Origin: Apium graveolens
Taxonomy: Eukaryota > Streptophyta > Magnoliopsida > Apiales > Apiaceae
DNA: 64,000 nucleotides
Direction of reading: 5' to 3'
Assembly (NCBI RefSeq): GCF_009905375.1
Contig: NW_027419974.1
Coordinates: 186,001-250,000 of the forward strand
Below are positions 22,578-33,754 of this stretch, one piece after another. Below the pieces are notes generated by a model. It worked only from the letters and a program-made list of their open reading frames with translations, had not been told where the DNA came from and searched no databases. The number at the start of each line of letters is the position of its first letter. Within the stretch, counting starts at the first letter, position 1. A program made the translations under genes and the position numbers.

Positions 22578-23903
22578 TGTTGGGTCCCAATGTGTTTGTA
22601 GAAGGGGGGGTTGAATACAAACGTTACCAAATAATCGAATAAAATGCGGAATAAAAAATGTGAAACAAAATTCAAGTTAAATAAAAATATTATTAAACTT
22701 GAAAGGTGTTACAACAACTGTATCGATTACAAGGTATTAATCTCAAATCAATTATCACAAATTTAGAATAAATTCGACATGAACTTTTTCTATTTTTGCA
22801 ATAATTAGAATCAAATGCTAAACGCGATTTGAGATTAAGTTCTAGGGATTTTAATCCGCTAGATTGTTACACAAGAACAAGATAAATAATTCTAGTGGTT
22901 TGGATTTAACATTAACAAACTAGAAATTGATCTTGAATTTCTGCAGATGAAGAATGTTATATTTCAAGGCGGCTGCTCTGTTCTTGACTTGTGTGTATGA
23001 TCAAATGATATGCTGCTTCTCTGCTTCTATTTAAATCAACAAACGAATAGAATTGACTTGGCATGACAATCCTATAGCTGGCAAGACTTTCGGTGAGACA
23101 ATTGAATGAACTAGCAAGACAATCTGAATGAACTAGCATGACAATCAGAATGAACTAGCATGACAATCAGAATGAACTAGCAAGACAATCATCCTCCTAG
23201 AGTAACTTTCGGTATGACAATGGAAATGACTTGGCATGACAATCGGTATGACAATCCAGATTGTCATGCTAGTTCATTTCCATTTGTCTTGCTGATTTAA
23301 GACTTGAATTTAATCCAATTAAACTTCTGAAAATTCCTAAAATTAATTCAGAATTAATTAATCAATTAATTCAATTAATAAATAAATTATTCTTCGCAGA
23401 TATAATTTATTTTCTTAATTAAATTAGATGAATTAATTAATTAATAGAGAATTAATTCTAGTCTTGAGCAGCAACCATTCTTCTGCAAATCTTCTGAAAA
23501 TCACTGAAAATTATGAATCAATTCCGCCACTTCAACGTTGACACTCGATGTACTGTCTGGTTCATGAGTGACTAACTTCCGTGACGTTTCTTCATGTCTT
23601 GACTCTGACACTTTGATTTTCTTCAGATTAAATCCTTGTAATTAATGATACTCTGACGAGATCTCTGTCACTTGAATAAATCCACAATCTTGACTTATAT
23701 CACTGAGGCATGATCAATTTCTTGAACTTCTTCCAGTGAATTAACTCCTCAAGTCTGTAGATGAACATTGTCTCTGAATCCTTTGACAGATATTACTTTG
23801 CGAGATCTCTCTGACGGTAGATCCACTATTTACTTATTACATTCTTATTTGAGTTGAGTTGAATCCTCGAATATACAAATAGGTCTATGACATATGACTT
23901 ACA
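22578..23903 (-). repeat. 5' LTR of the nested copia (1,326 bp)
   Basis: Same length as the 3' LTR; the stretches compared by eye (both ends, the 22-bp array and the AT-rich middle) showed no mismatch. It includes the duplicate U3 repeat array at 23104-23278. Confidence 0.95.
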
Positions 23904-24023
23904 CTTCGGAACAAAGTGATCAAGCTAGTCAGAGTACTATGGCAGAATCATAATGTGGAAGAATCAACTTGGGAACTAGAGAGCACAATGCTAGAAAAGT
24001 ACCCCCATTTGTTTTCTATTTGA
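23904..24023 (+). pseudogene. End of the Tekay-1 chromodomain
   Basis: After the copia, the pol frame resumes with a coherent chromodomain tail (VRVLWQNHNVEESTWELE) and stops at TGA 24021-24023. The W-x-N and E-x-S-T-W-E pattern is the conserved core of retrotransposon chromodomains. The first five bases are the target duplication. Confidence 0.85.
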
Positions 24024-24042
24024 TTCCGGGACGGAATCCTTT

Positions 24043-24056
24043 TAAGGAGGGGAGAC
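24043..24056 (+). other. Polypurine tract of Tekay-1
   Basis: AAGGAGGGGAGAC directly before the 3' LTR. The same tract precedes the 3' LTR of Tekay-2. Confidence 0.85.
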
Positions 24057-27000
24057 TGTAATAACCCCAAAATTTTCAACTTTTTGTAACCCTTGTGAAT
24101 AGTGTTTTAGCTGAATGAGAAAACTTTTCACGCCACACTATGTAGGGGTTCTGTTATGGATATTCTGGGATATTATTAGTACTCTATGAAGTATATAAGT
24201 GTATGTAAAGATCGTCAGAATCCAATTCCGAACACTTTGGTTTTTCCCGGAAATCCACAAGATACGGAGAGAATTGAGTATAAGGTAACAGGATAAAAAG
24301 GATTTAAATTAAAGGATTATAATAGAGGATCATAAAAAGGAATATAATGTATTGAGAAAGGTTAAGGGAACCTAAGTAATAAGATCCCGGGTATGATCCT
24401 TCAAACGATAAACGAGAACGAAAGTTAAGCGAACCGTATAACAGATCAGCGGTCATTAGGCAAACGATTAGGAAGTTAATCAAAGGGATTAGTGGGAATG
24501 ATGTCATCCAACCAATAGAAAGAGGACAAGGAAGGGAGGATGACATCATGAGGATGACATAAGCATGACATGGGAAGGAAGGAGGTGTGGTGGCTTTGTA
24601 ACCACACAAATTCAAGGGCAAGAAGGTAATTGACTAAAGCAAGCACAAAAACCAAGCAACCAAGCCAAGCAAAAATCATTTTCATCAAAAATCAAAAAGC
24701 AACCAAGGCTTTGTTCTTGAAGCTCTCGGCTTTTTACTATTCATTAGGCAAGAATTTTCAAAAATTCAAGATCCAAGCTTCCTAAATTGGTGAGTAAATT
24801 CCCTAATCATCTTCATGCTTAGTTAGGGCTATACCATGAGTTTAAGCCATCAATTCCTTCTCAATCTTCTTCATTTAATCAAAGAAGAAGACTATGAATA
24901 GTGTTTTCAAGTTTTTTAACTTGAAGTTTTATTGTTTTTCTTGAAGATCCAAGCTTTCCTAAGACTTCTCAAAGCTTCTTAAGGCTTCCTAGCTCATCCC
25001 ACCACTTCAAGGAAGGTATACCATCTCCAAACCCTAGATTCCTATATATTATAAGATGATTTTTATTAGTAGGATGATATTGTAGCTTGTTGTTGTGATT
25101 TAGAGTTTGGGATTTGGAATGGTAGTGAAATGGAATGGTAAATGTTGTGGTTTTGATTAAAAGAACTTAAGTATGATTAAAGTTAAGTTTAGGCATAAGT
25201 ATGATGATTAAATTGAATTGGTTGGGGTTGTTATGATGAGATGAGGATGGATGTTGGTTGTATGTTGGATTTGAGGTTGGTTTGTGGTTGGTTTTGAATG
25301 GTTAAAAATTGGGAAATCGCGTAAACATAGCTGTCGTAACGTCCGATTTTCTTTGGACTGTTTTTGTGCATAGCATTAGGACCCGAGAACCCCCTGATAG
25401 ATTATGACCACTGCCATTTTTAGATAGCTCATGTTACGAGCTTCGTTTTGATATGTAGTTCGTTCGATTCCGATGCACGGTTTAGGAGAAACGACCGTTT
25501 CAAGTAACGGCGTTTCGCGAACGAAACTTTTTCCCTCGCCTTACTTTGAAACATAGGTTAAAGACCAAAAAGGGTTAATTAATGTATGAAACATTTATGG
25601 TAAGTGTGTTAGGCAGTTGGTAAGACACTCGCAAAGGAATCGCTTTAAAACTCGTAAAGGTTAAATTATTAAAAATGGTGGAGCCGAGGGTACCCGAGTG
25701 ACTTAAGCAAATCAGTGAGCGCAAAACAAGCGTTAGAGTCTAAGTTAGTTAAAGTATAGATTTACAAGTGACTTTGGTTTAATTCCAACTTACTTGTTGT
25801 TTATAGGTTATCAGACTCATCCCGAGCCTTTCTCACCCCCAAGTCGCTCAGGCAAGTTTTCTACCCGTTATAACTGTTGTTGTGATGAATATATGTATTT
25901 GCATTATCTTGCGATAGATGCATGTTGGTTAATTAGCAAATGATGCAATATATTGAAGCATGCTGCTATGGTATATATATATGCATGCCTGTTTCGCATT
26001 CTTTCCATATATATATATCTGTTGGTTCAGTTGATAATACCTATGATAGAGGATAGCGGTAACTTGCATATACCCGTAGTATAGGGACCCAAAGGTGAAA
26101 ATATTTTCTAAAACCGGGAGTCGAGGATCCCGAGTAGATTTTGTATATATGGATATGGATATATATATATATATTTATATATATATATGGTTATAGTTTT
26201 CCAAACTATTAATCGAATAAGGTTTATTCGATAACTTTAACTTTATTTTATTATTGAATATTATTCTGAATATTCATTCGAGGGCTTATGACTCTTTTAT
26301 ATTATTATTGGATATTACTTGGATATTCATTTGAGGATGTATGACTCCTTTATTTTATGAATATTATTTATAATATTCATTCGAGGTATTATGACTCCGC
26401 TTATTACTGCAATATATTCTTTATTTTATTAACGAATAAGGTGTCAATAATCAAACTTATTTTCGATTATTCCAATAAAGATAATACTTTCATATAAGTA
26501 TATCTTTGATTATTTAATACTCGTTTCAAGTATAAGTTTTAATACTTTTACTTTAATTATTTTTATAAAGATTATTCTTTATGGGAATATTATTTAAATA
26601 ATAATATTCAGTTATTTTCTAAATATACTGGGGACTGATTTACTTCATTAAATCAGTTTTACTCCAAACACTCTTTAAAGTGTTTTCGAGTCTTCAAATG
26701 ATTTTTAAAAGTTAGAGCGGATCCCAAAACTCATTTTTATATTTAAGATCTTCCTTTTTAAGGGGATTTAAATACTCGCTCAAAACCTGGGGAATCAGGC
26801 TCTGTGGTGTATTTTATATTCGCAACAAGGTTGCTGTCTTGGTAAAAGAGTTTTTGATTACTTACCCAATATTCGGGAAGTAAAATTCTTGGAACAAGTT
26901 AATCCATTAACAGGCATCGCCTGGGAAATATCGGTGAGTTTTCCTTTCCAACTAGATACGACTTCTTGGTGAAGCCGTATCAACAAGTTTCTACTTGGGA

Positions 27001-28131
27001 AAAGGGGGAACGAGCTTTACGTTTCAGAGTCATCGATTTCATCTGAACTAGGAGTGGCGTAAGTGGTCGAGTAGCGCCGGCCCAGCCTTATCATATTGGC
27101 CCAAATGGCCTGGAAGTTCCGCTAAGGCGGTCCATTCCTTAGGAGTTCAGTGTTCGGTTGACAAGTAAATCCGACAGGTTCTCCTCTACATGTAGAAAAT
27201 GGTGGGGTTGTACTACTACGACTGATCATCGTAAGTGGTCTTCCTGGCGCGGTAAACTCCCGTAATGAGTTCATCATCCATTTGGATAATTCTGCAACAC
27301 TACCCGTAGCATTTCGATTGAAAGGCTACTAATGGGTGGTTGCCGAAGCATTGACAGGGTCAAACATTTTTACTGGTGTATCCATTGAATGAAGTATCTC
27401 GTAACTTCATCTCTTTTCAAAATATTTCAAAGATCAAATATTTTCAAGTTTTATTTGTGGTCTCATCTATGGGATGACCTCGTGAATCTTATTATACTTT
27501 GAACAGTAGTAGTTCAAGTAGATTTCTAAAAAAAATTGTATAAGTATAGTGAAGTAATTGGTAACTTCATCTTCTTTTAAAACTTATATCCAGTAAGTAA
27601 TTACCTTACTCATGATAGAGATTCTATTAAGTATCCATTTAGATACTTATATTATTGTTATCACTATGTATTATCTTGCGAGCTGTAAGGCTCACTCTTG
27701 CTTTATTTCTTCATCACACAACAACAGTTAGGAGAGATGGCCAGACTCCAGCAGACCCAGCGCAAGCGCGTGGGAAGCGTCCCGCGTCTTCCCGATGATG
27801 TTGTAGATGCTATAGCTGCAGAGGTAGATCCATTGTAGTTCAGACCATCTACTTTTGAGAATCAAATTATGTATAATTATAACTTGTGGCAGATAATGGC
27901 AATTAACTGTAAATTTATCAAGTAATCATTTTGGGTTGTAATAACTTTTAAATGGTGGATTCAAAGACTTGTACTTATTTCAATTTCATCTCTGAGACTA
28001 TAACGAGTTGTGGTGAGTGTTAGTGTGGGGTCACAGCATGAGATTATTTATTATTAATTAAGTGAAGTGATATTGTGGAAAGAAAGACCGTGACAACCCG
28101 GATCCCCGACCCCGGATCTGGGGGTGTTACA
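24057..28131 (+). repeat. 3' LTR of Tekay-1 (4,075 bp)
   Basis: Matches the 5' LTR over its whole length with roughly two dozen substitutions and a few small indels, mainly in TA-repeats. It ends GGGGGTGTTACA and is followed by the target duplication at 28132-28136. No gene other than the conserved short ORF is seen. Confidence 0.95.
27737..27838 (+). CDS. Conserved short LTR ORF, Tekay-1 3' LTR copy
   Basis: Same sequence and length (33 codons) as the copy at 10866-10967, in the same LTR position. Confidence 0.4.
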   Translation: MARLQQTQRKRVGSVPRLPDDVVDAIAAEVDPL

Positions 28132-28683
28132 GTGACTCTTATAAGGTGCAAAGTGACTCTAATATGGTGAGAATTCACTTACATGATTGATTAGAGCCAA
28201 AATGTGGCCCAAAATTGACTTGTACCAAAGGGGTACCAACAGGTTGTTAAAGGATGTCTAATTGCATGTACATGATGTTAACATGTTAATTATAGGGTGC
28301 AAAGTGACTGTAATATGGTGAAAAGTGACTTACATTGTTAATTAGAGCCAAAATGTGGAACAAAATTAACTTATATGGAAGTGGCATTAATAGGTGGTAA
28401 AATGATGTCAAATTGGATGTGTATGATTTTAACATGTTAATTGTTGTATATATGGTGAAAAGTGACTTACATGGTTGATTAGAAGCAAAATGTGGAACAA
28501 AATTGACCTGTATGAAAGTGGAACTAAGAGGTGGTAACAGGATGTCAAATTGGATGTATATGATGTTAACATGTTAATTGTACAAATATATGGTGGCAAG
28601 TGACTCATATAGGGTGCAAAATGACTCTAATATGGAGAAAAGTGACTTACATGGTTAATTAGAACCTAAATATGGACCAAAAT
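28132..28683. repeat. Satellite array resumes (about 3 monomers)
   Basis: Same ~180-bp family as 1-7180. The subtype that follows the insertion is the one expected after the subtype at 7180, so Tekay-1 split a continuous array. One monomer near 28283 carries an internal deletion. The array is cut at 28683 by the next LTR. Confidence 0.93.
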
Positions 28684-29285
28684 TGTAACAACCGGGAAAT
28701 TTACGTTGTATTATATCATCTTTATAATAAAATATTTGTATTAATATGTCATTTTTATGTGATTAAATGTGTTGAGTCATTAAACCCTAATTGTTACGTG
28801 TTACGTGTTATCTGTTTTGATCCAAACGTATTTTGGATATTTATTGAGTGTTTTATTGCAAGTTAGATATCTTATATCAAAACCCGTACAGCTCAAAACC
28901 ATGTTTTAAAAGCCCGTATTTCAAACAAAATCACTGGCCCTATTTTGCCAAAAATGCCCTATACCATATCACTATTCTGAACCCCTAGACGTTTTACAAA
29001 TTGACCTTTTTCGCGAAAAACGACTTTTCCGGGCCCCTTCGGGTACCAAAAACCCCACAAATATCACATTTTTATCTTTATATGATCATGAAATTATTTA
29101 TATCATTTTTCTTTGCATTTTTGTAATATTTACAATTTTTGGGAATTTTTAACATTAATTTTGTATTTATTGAATATTTAAAAATTCAATATTAATACCA
29201 AAAAATTATAAAAATTGGGGCCAAATATTTTTATTAGGAGTGTAATTAGACCTTTAATTTTACTTAGGGGTATTATTTTCATAAA

Positions 29286-29293
29286 TATAAATA
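29286..29293 (+). promoter_or_regulatory. Putative TATA box of the third LTR
   Basis: TATAAATA about 95 bp upstream of the first leader ATG (29380), in a setting typical of plant promoters. Confidence 0.55.
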
Positions 29294-29379
29294 CCTGATT
29301 TATTGTTAATTTTTCAGTTAATTTTAATTAAAAATCAGAAATAATCAGAAAATAGAAAAAGAAAAGGGAATTAGGGTTT

Positions 29380-29448
29380 ATGTTGGTGAAGAACAGGCAG
29401 AGAATCAAAGCTAAATTTGAAGGTGATTCCGGAGTCCAAATCAGTCAT
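29380..29448 (+). CDS. Proposed exon 1 of an LTR-encoded small protein
   Basis: From an ATG about 60 nt after the expected transcription start, 23 codons (opening MLVKNRQRIKAKF) stay open to a donor CAT/GTGAGT at 29449. The exon ends on a codon boundary, so it would join in phase with the exon that begins at 31621. Seen: the open frame, donor and phase. Inferred: that splicing occurs. No homologue is recognised. Confidence 0.4.
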
Positions 29449-31620
29449 GTGAGTACTCGTTTTGAAGCTTATGATCTCTAGTTTTTGATTATGTAGTTGT
29501 TTTTCATGGTTGATTGATCAAATTTCTATTCATATTTTCGGGTTTTAATCTTGAATTCGGGTTTGAATTTCTGGTTATTGTTTGATGATTTGATGATTAC
29601 GAGTGTTTAGATCGTCGTTTTTCCTGTCGATTGTTACCGGGTTTGCTGGGTTTCGTGTTGAATTCGTGCTCGCCGGAGAACGACGTCGCCGCCGCTGTTC
29701 CTTGTTTTCCCGACGTTATGCTCGTTGAACGAAGAAGGAGATGGACGAGGGAAGATGCTGGGCTTGATTATCGAACAAAAACGCAGCAGAACGAGCCTGG
29801 AATCGTGTTGGTTGCTCTTCGTTTTGGTTCACCGGAAAACGAGGCCGCCGGTGTCGGGTTCCGTCCGGCCGACCTTGTTCTTGAGCGACCCGGGTTCGAC
29901 CCGGTTTGCAACCTGGAAATCGACCCGGGTTTGATCCTAAAAACCTAAACCCTGAAATCAGTTTCATGTTTCTGGATTTTTATATATTTATTTTATTTTC
30001 TGAAAATTAGAAATTAGTTTTAATAATTCTAATAATTAGATAAAAATTAGTTTTAAATTCTGAAAAATAGTATTATTAATTCCTGAATTATTTTATTAAA
30101 TTATAAATTCGTATGTAATTATTTAATTAATTATTTAATTATTTATCTAATTATTTATTAGTTATCTAATTAATTACTAATTAGGTAATTAATTAATAAA
30201 TAAGGATTAAAAATAATTAAATAATATGATTAATAATTCGATAATTAGTTAATATTGCGAATAGTGATTCGATAGTGAGAATTATTATTCGAGCGTTAGT
30301 TATTCGAATAATATTGCAGTAATTGTTCGTATCGTATAATTAAATACCGATAATTAATTGATTAACGAATCGTTTAAATTCCAATAATAATATATTAGTT
30401 TGGTAGTATTCGAGAATAGTGTGTAGCTCGTATTTATACGAGTAATTGATTGTTGAGTTGGATTATGATTCGAATAATGACTCAATTGATTAATAATTAA
30501 CGTACCAGTTAAGGATATCGATTATTTATTTATAAATAATCGATCTAATCGAATAAATAACGATGAGTTGTAAATATTTGTAATAAAATTATGATTAATC
30601 CTAATAATTAGGGATTAATTATTTTAAATTAGTAAATAATTATCTATTAATTATTTATTAGTTATTTATTTATTGAACATTTAAAAAGTGATTAATTATT
30701 TCGATAATTAATCACATAATTTTCGATAAATCATAACTTCTTCATTTTAACTCCAAAATTTATAGAAAAATTATTTTAACTATAAAAACGATTATGTGCT
30801 TATGTGCTTATGTGCTTATGTCTATTATGTGGTTAATCGAGTCTTACTTGCTTATATGTAATATTCGAGTTGGATATAAACGTATGGGTAGATAGTAGGA
30901 ACAAAATGAAGTCGATTTAAGGTGCAACCGAAGTACAAAATGAATTAACTAGTCTATTTTGCTAACAGAAACTAAGCCAGTAAGGCAGGTCAAGTAGGGG
31001 ATAGACAGAAGTGATTGAATTGCAGTAAGTCGCTCAGAAGGCAAGTTTCTCCCCTATTCTATTTTCCAGAATAGTGATATTCTCTTCAGATTCTTATTAC
31101 ATTTGCATTACTTTAATTCCTTTATTCATATCTCAGTTCGATTCTTGAATTATTCTTTTGATTTGAATTTATTATTCATATTTTAATTGTTACTCACAAT
31201 TATTGATATATTCTGGTGATTAGAATATATCAAAGTATACCGATTGTTCCGGTTACTATTCCAGGGACTGGATAACATTACTTTTAGGGATTAAGTTTAC
31301 TTAATCCTAAGGACCGGGACATAACCGGATCCTTGAGATGAGCCGTAGTGCCTAGGTGCCCGACGGGATCTATATAGTGAGATATAGATCTGCACTGTAT
31401 CCTGGCTGATCAGCAGGATATAGCTGCGAACTTGAGTCCAGTGTAGTTCGTTTGTATTCGCCAGCAATGGCCTTCTTTTGATTCTTATGAGGTTATATCT
31501 TTGCAGATATACCTTGGATACGGATTCAGTTATATTACTTTAACATTGTGTATATTTTGTAGACTTGTTGAGCAATTTTGGCTCACCCCTTTTTGTTGTT
31601 ATTCACCTTATTGTTTTCAG

Positions 31621-31755
31621 TTAAGAAGGAATATGAAACCCGTCAGGACACGAGTGGTAAAGAAGCGGGTCAAGCATCAGGATCCTCTTATACCCAAGGT
31701 GTGGATCCCAATCCAGGAAGAAAGCTTTGAGTTGCCCGAGCAGGTAGAGTGTTGA
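31621..31755 (+). CDS. Proposed exon 2 of the LTR-encoded protein (basic short ORF)
   Basis: Follows a textbook acceptor (TTATTGTTTTCAG/TTAAG). It reads in phase with exon 1 to TGA at 31753-31755. Even unspliced, it has its own ATG at 31633 giving 40 residues that begin MKPVRTRVVKKRVKHQ, strongly basic at first and acidic at the end. Its place in the LTR and the sequence around the acceptor match the short ORF of Tekay-1 and Tekay-2. The combined product would be about 67 residues. The function is unknown; nucleic-acid binding is only suggested by the charge. Confidence 0.45.
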   Translation, partial: LRRNMKPVRTRVVKKRVKHQDPLIPKVWIPIQEESFELPEQVEC

Positions 31756-32027
31756 TAGATAGTATGTGTGTTTGAATAAAAGCTGAACTTAGTTTAAAAT
31801 GAATTAGACAATGGTTTGTAATAAAGAAAGTTTGTGAGATTTTAAATGTTAGTTTATAATAAAAGTAGTTAGTGGTTCTTATTTTCATACTTCAACCTAA
31901 AAAGGTCCTGGTAGTTGTTAAGGGGTTTAGTTTCATTTCTTTATTATTTATTAATAAGCTTGTACAGGTTTGGTGATTAGCTCGTAACCCCCAGACTTAT
32001 ACCCCGGGTCTGGAGGGCGTTACAGTT

Positions 32028-32039
32028 TGGCATCAGAGC
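32028..32039 (+). other. Primer-binding site, variant iMet type
   Basis: TGGCATCAGAGC, 3 bp after the LTR; one substitution (C for T) from the usual TGGTATCAGAGC. Confidence 0.8.
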
Positions 32040-32216
32040 TGTAGGTTTGGACCCTGAAAATAAGAACATTAGGATTAAGATATGATAGAGAGATCACATA
32101 AGATAGGGATAGTCAGATTAGGAAGAATAGTGTTAGGATTTAGGTCAGATTAGAATAGGGAAGTATAAATCTTAGAATTGTTTAGTGACCTTTTCTTTTC
32201 TTTGGTATATTATTAG

Positions 32217-33005
32217 ATGGCTTCTTCGTCAGAGCGGACTGAGTCAGACCCAGTACTAGCCCCAACATCAGTGCAGATTTTTCCTCCATTGCCACCACCT
32301 CCACCATTACCACCTGGACCAGCACCAGAGATACCACCTTCACTAGAGGTACCAGACTTTGTTGATTATTTCCCTTATTTTGAGCCAGAGATGCCTGACT
32401 TTCCACTTTTGGAGTTTCCGATATTTGATGTTCCTGATATGATTGATCTTCCACAGTGGGATGACTTAGAGCCGCAGATTCCAGTACCGCGGCCTGAGAT
32501 TCCATATATTCCACAGATGGAGCCAGAGGCAGAGCCACCAGTGTATGCACCTATGGAGCAGCCAATCTTATTTCCTGCCCCTTTAGCTAGTTATGCCCCT
32601 GTTGCCGGGGTATATCAGTTTCCACAACAGTAGTTTATGGATGAGATAGTAGTCGATGGGTCGTTACCTTCTCGAGGTTCTAGCAAGGATCTTAGTGAGC
32701 ATCATACAGTTACTTATCAGCATTTTCAGGCGGAGAGAGAGGAGAGGGTTCGATGGCTGAACCAGTGCAGAGAGACCCTTGGATTGTTTGAGACGTAGGC
32801 AGATGATCCCGTCCGAGCATTACGATCAGATTACATACTGAGGGAGAGGTTACGTCAGATCCACCGAGTTAGTTCTCAGCAGCTTATGGATCTGAGACAG
32901 CAGGATATTGGTGTAGAGACAGCATATCGTAGAGCATTGGGACTTACCGAGGCAGTGCTAGAGGCATTACAGGAGGAGTTGAGTCACGTGCCACCAGGGT
33001 TCTGA
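32217..33005 (+). pseudogene. Pre-gag ORF of the third Tekay-like element, two stops
   Basis: The first 138 codons (32217-32633) encode a proline-rich, acidic protein starting MASSSERTESDPV, with PPLPPPPPLPPGP near residue 25. The frame has TAG at 32631-32633 and again at 32796-32798, yet coherent sequence continues in the same frame to TGA at 33003-33005. That second half is charged and probably coiled-coil (for example AEREERVRWLNQ). The ancestral product would be about 262 residues. Position and the disordered-then-coiled-coil layout match the Tekay-1 ORF at 11473-12134. The first ATG follows TATTATTAG, which resembles a splice acceptor. Confidence 0.6.
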
Positions 33006-33514
33006 GTCAGGGACAGTTGAGACAGTGACTTCAGAGTATAGATGTATATAGAGGTTGCATAGTATAACCTAGTGAGTAGTGTGCATGTATGTACTAGTAG
33101 TTTAACCTGTAGTAGGTTTTGACCTGTAGTAGTAGTATGACTTGTAGCCCCGATGACTTCCAGCGGAGCGAGACTTTTTGTATCAAGCATTTACACCTGA
33201 GGCTGGTGTCATATATATATAAACTGAACTTTTCAAATTTCTTTTATTTAAATTTCATTCTTTACAGTTTTACAGCATTTACTTTCACTTTATTGCTTTA
33301 CAGTTTTCCATACTATAATCCCTATTGAAAAAAAAACAAAAACAGAAAAGGACAACCATTTTATTTAACTGCTTACATTTCTAGTTTTTATATTCAGCAA
33401 CTGTTTTCTTTATATAAATTATGTTATTAATATCGGATAAATTGTTTTCTTATAGACTGTCAATTGTTTATGAAACTGTTAAATAAATATCATCTATTTT
33501 ATTATCAGAAGAAG
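33006..33514 (+). other. Leader before gag, third Tekay-like element
   Basis: Non-coding AT-rich sequence with an A-rich tract near 33328-33350; it ends in TTATTATCAG, an acceptor-like site 6 bp before the gag ATG. Nothing else is seen. Confidence 0.5.
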
Positions 33515-33754
33515 ATGGCACCAAAAAGAAAGACTAGGGCTGAGACCTCTAACAACAATTCCGAAGGCCAGACTAATGAAACCATGAACCAAATGTTCCA
33601 TCTGATGCAACAACAGATGGTAATGATGCAACAGCAGATGCAGCATCAGCAACAGCAGATACAACAACCACCTCGCCCTGAGCCTCAACCTGTTGTTACT
33701 TTTAAGCAGTTTCAGTCAGTTAAACCTCCAGAATTTGATGGGTCTACTGATCCT
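33515..33754 (+). pseudogene. gag: gag N-terminus, cut by Athila
   Basis: 80 codons from MAPKRKTRAETS, through a Gln/Met-rich helix (residues ~30-55), to QSVKPPEFDGSTDP, the start of the capsid domain that also marks Tekay-1 gag. The frame is then interrupted by the Athila LTR. I chose the ATG at 33515 because its first residues match the Tekay-1 gag opening; an in-frame upstream ATG (33464) lies before the likely acceptor. Confidence 0.8.

Larger units (their letters stand above)
16461..23903 (-). mobile_element. Gag-only Ty1/copia element nested in Tekay-1
   Basis: A 7,443-bp element on the minus strand with two 1,326-bp LTRs, an iMet PBS, a polypurine tract and a 5-bp target duplication. 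It encodes a copia gag and only the start of a protease; integrase, RT and RNase H are absent. About 2.2 kb of sequence without pol homology fills the rest. I saw no difference between the LTRs in the stretches compared, which puts this as the most recent insertion in the window. Because it lacks enzymes, it must have been moved by a related autonomous element. The style (large gag with coiled coil, long 3' non-pol region) suggests a Sirevirus relative, but that is inference. Confidence 0.93.
7181..28131 (+). mobile_element. Tekay-like Ty3/gypsy chromovirus (Tekay-1), with nested copia
   Basis: Complete at both ends: TGTA...TACA termini, two ~4.08-kb LTRs, iMet primer-binding site, polypurine tract and 5-bp target duplication. 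Without the nested copia it is about 13.5 kb. The order PBS, extra ORF, gag with zinc knuckles, protease, RT, integrase, chromodomain, together with very long LTRs, fits the Tekay/Del chromovirus lineage; the lineage call rests on recalled family features. Coding capacity is lost: an out-of-frame deletion removes the RT C-terminus and RNase H, a nonsense codon splits integrase, and the copia insertion splits the chromodomain. The two LTRs differ at roughly two dozen positions by eye, so the insertion is young but not the newest event. Confidence 0.93.
28684..32024 (+). repeat. 5' LTR of the third Tekay-like element (3,341 bp)
   Basis: Bounded by satellite on the left and a PBS on the right. 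It has a TATA box at 29286, a strong splice donor at 29449, a GC-rich island at about 29600-29960 inside AT-rich sequence, and a strong acceptor ending at 31620. The 105-codon frame in the GC island (29631-29948) has no known domain and would lie inside the proposed intron. Confidence 0.9.
28684..33754 (+). mobile_element. Third Tekay-like gypsy element, 5' part only
   Basis: Contains the 5' LTR, primer-binding site, pre-gag ORF and the first 80 codons of gag, then is cut by the Athila element at 33755. The remainder (rest of gag, pol, 3' LTR) is not in the window. The gag N-terminus and overall plan match Tekay-1, but the LTR sequence is different (3.34 kb, TGTAACAACC...GGGCGTTACA), so it is a separate family of the same lineage. 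It is inserted in a satellite monomer of the TGTGGACC subtype. Confidence 0.85.

Noticed and set aside
29631..29948. 105-codon ORF in the GC-rich island of the third LTR
   Set aside because: High GC lowers stop frequency on both strands (an overlapping 83-codon frame exists on the other strand); no recognisable domain.
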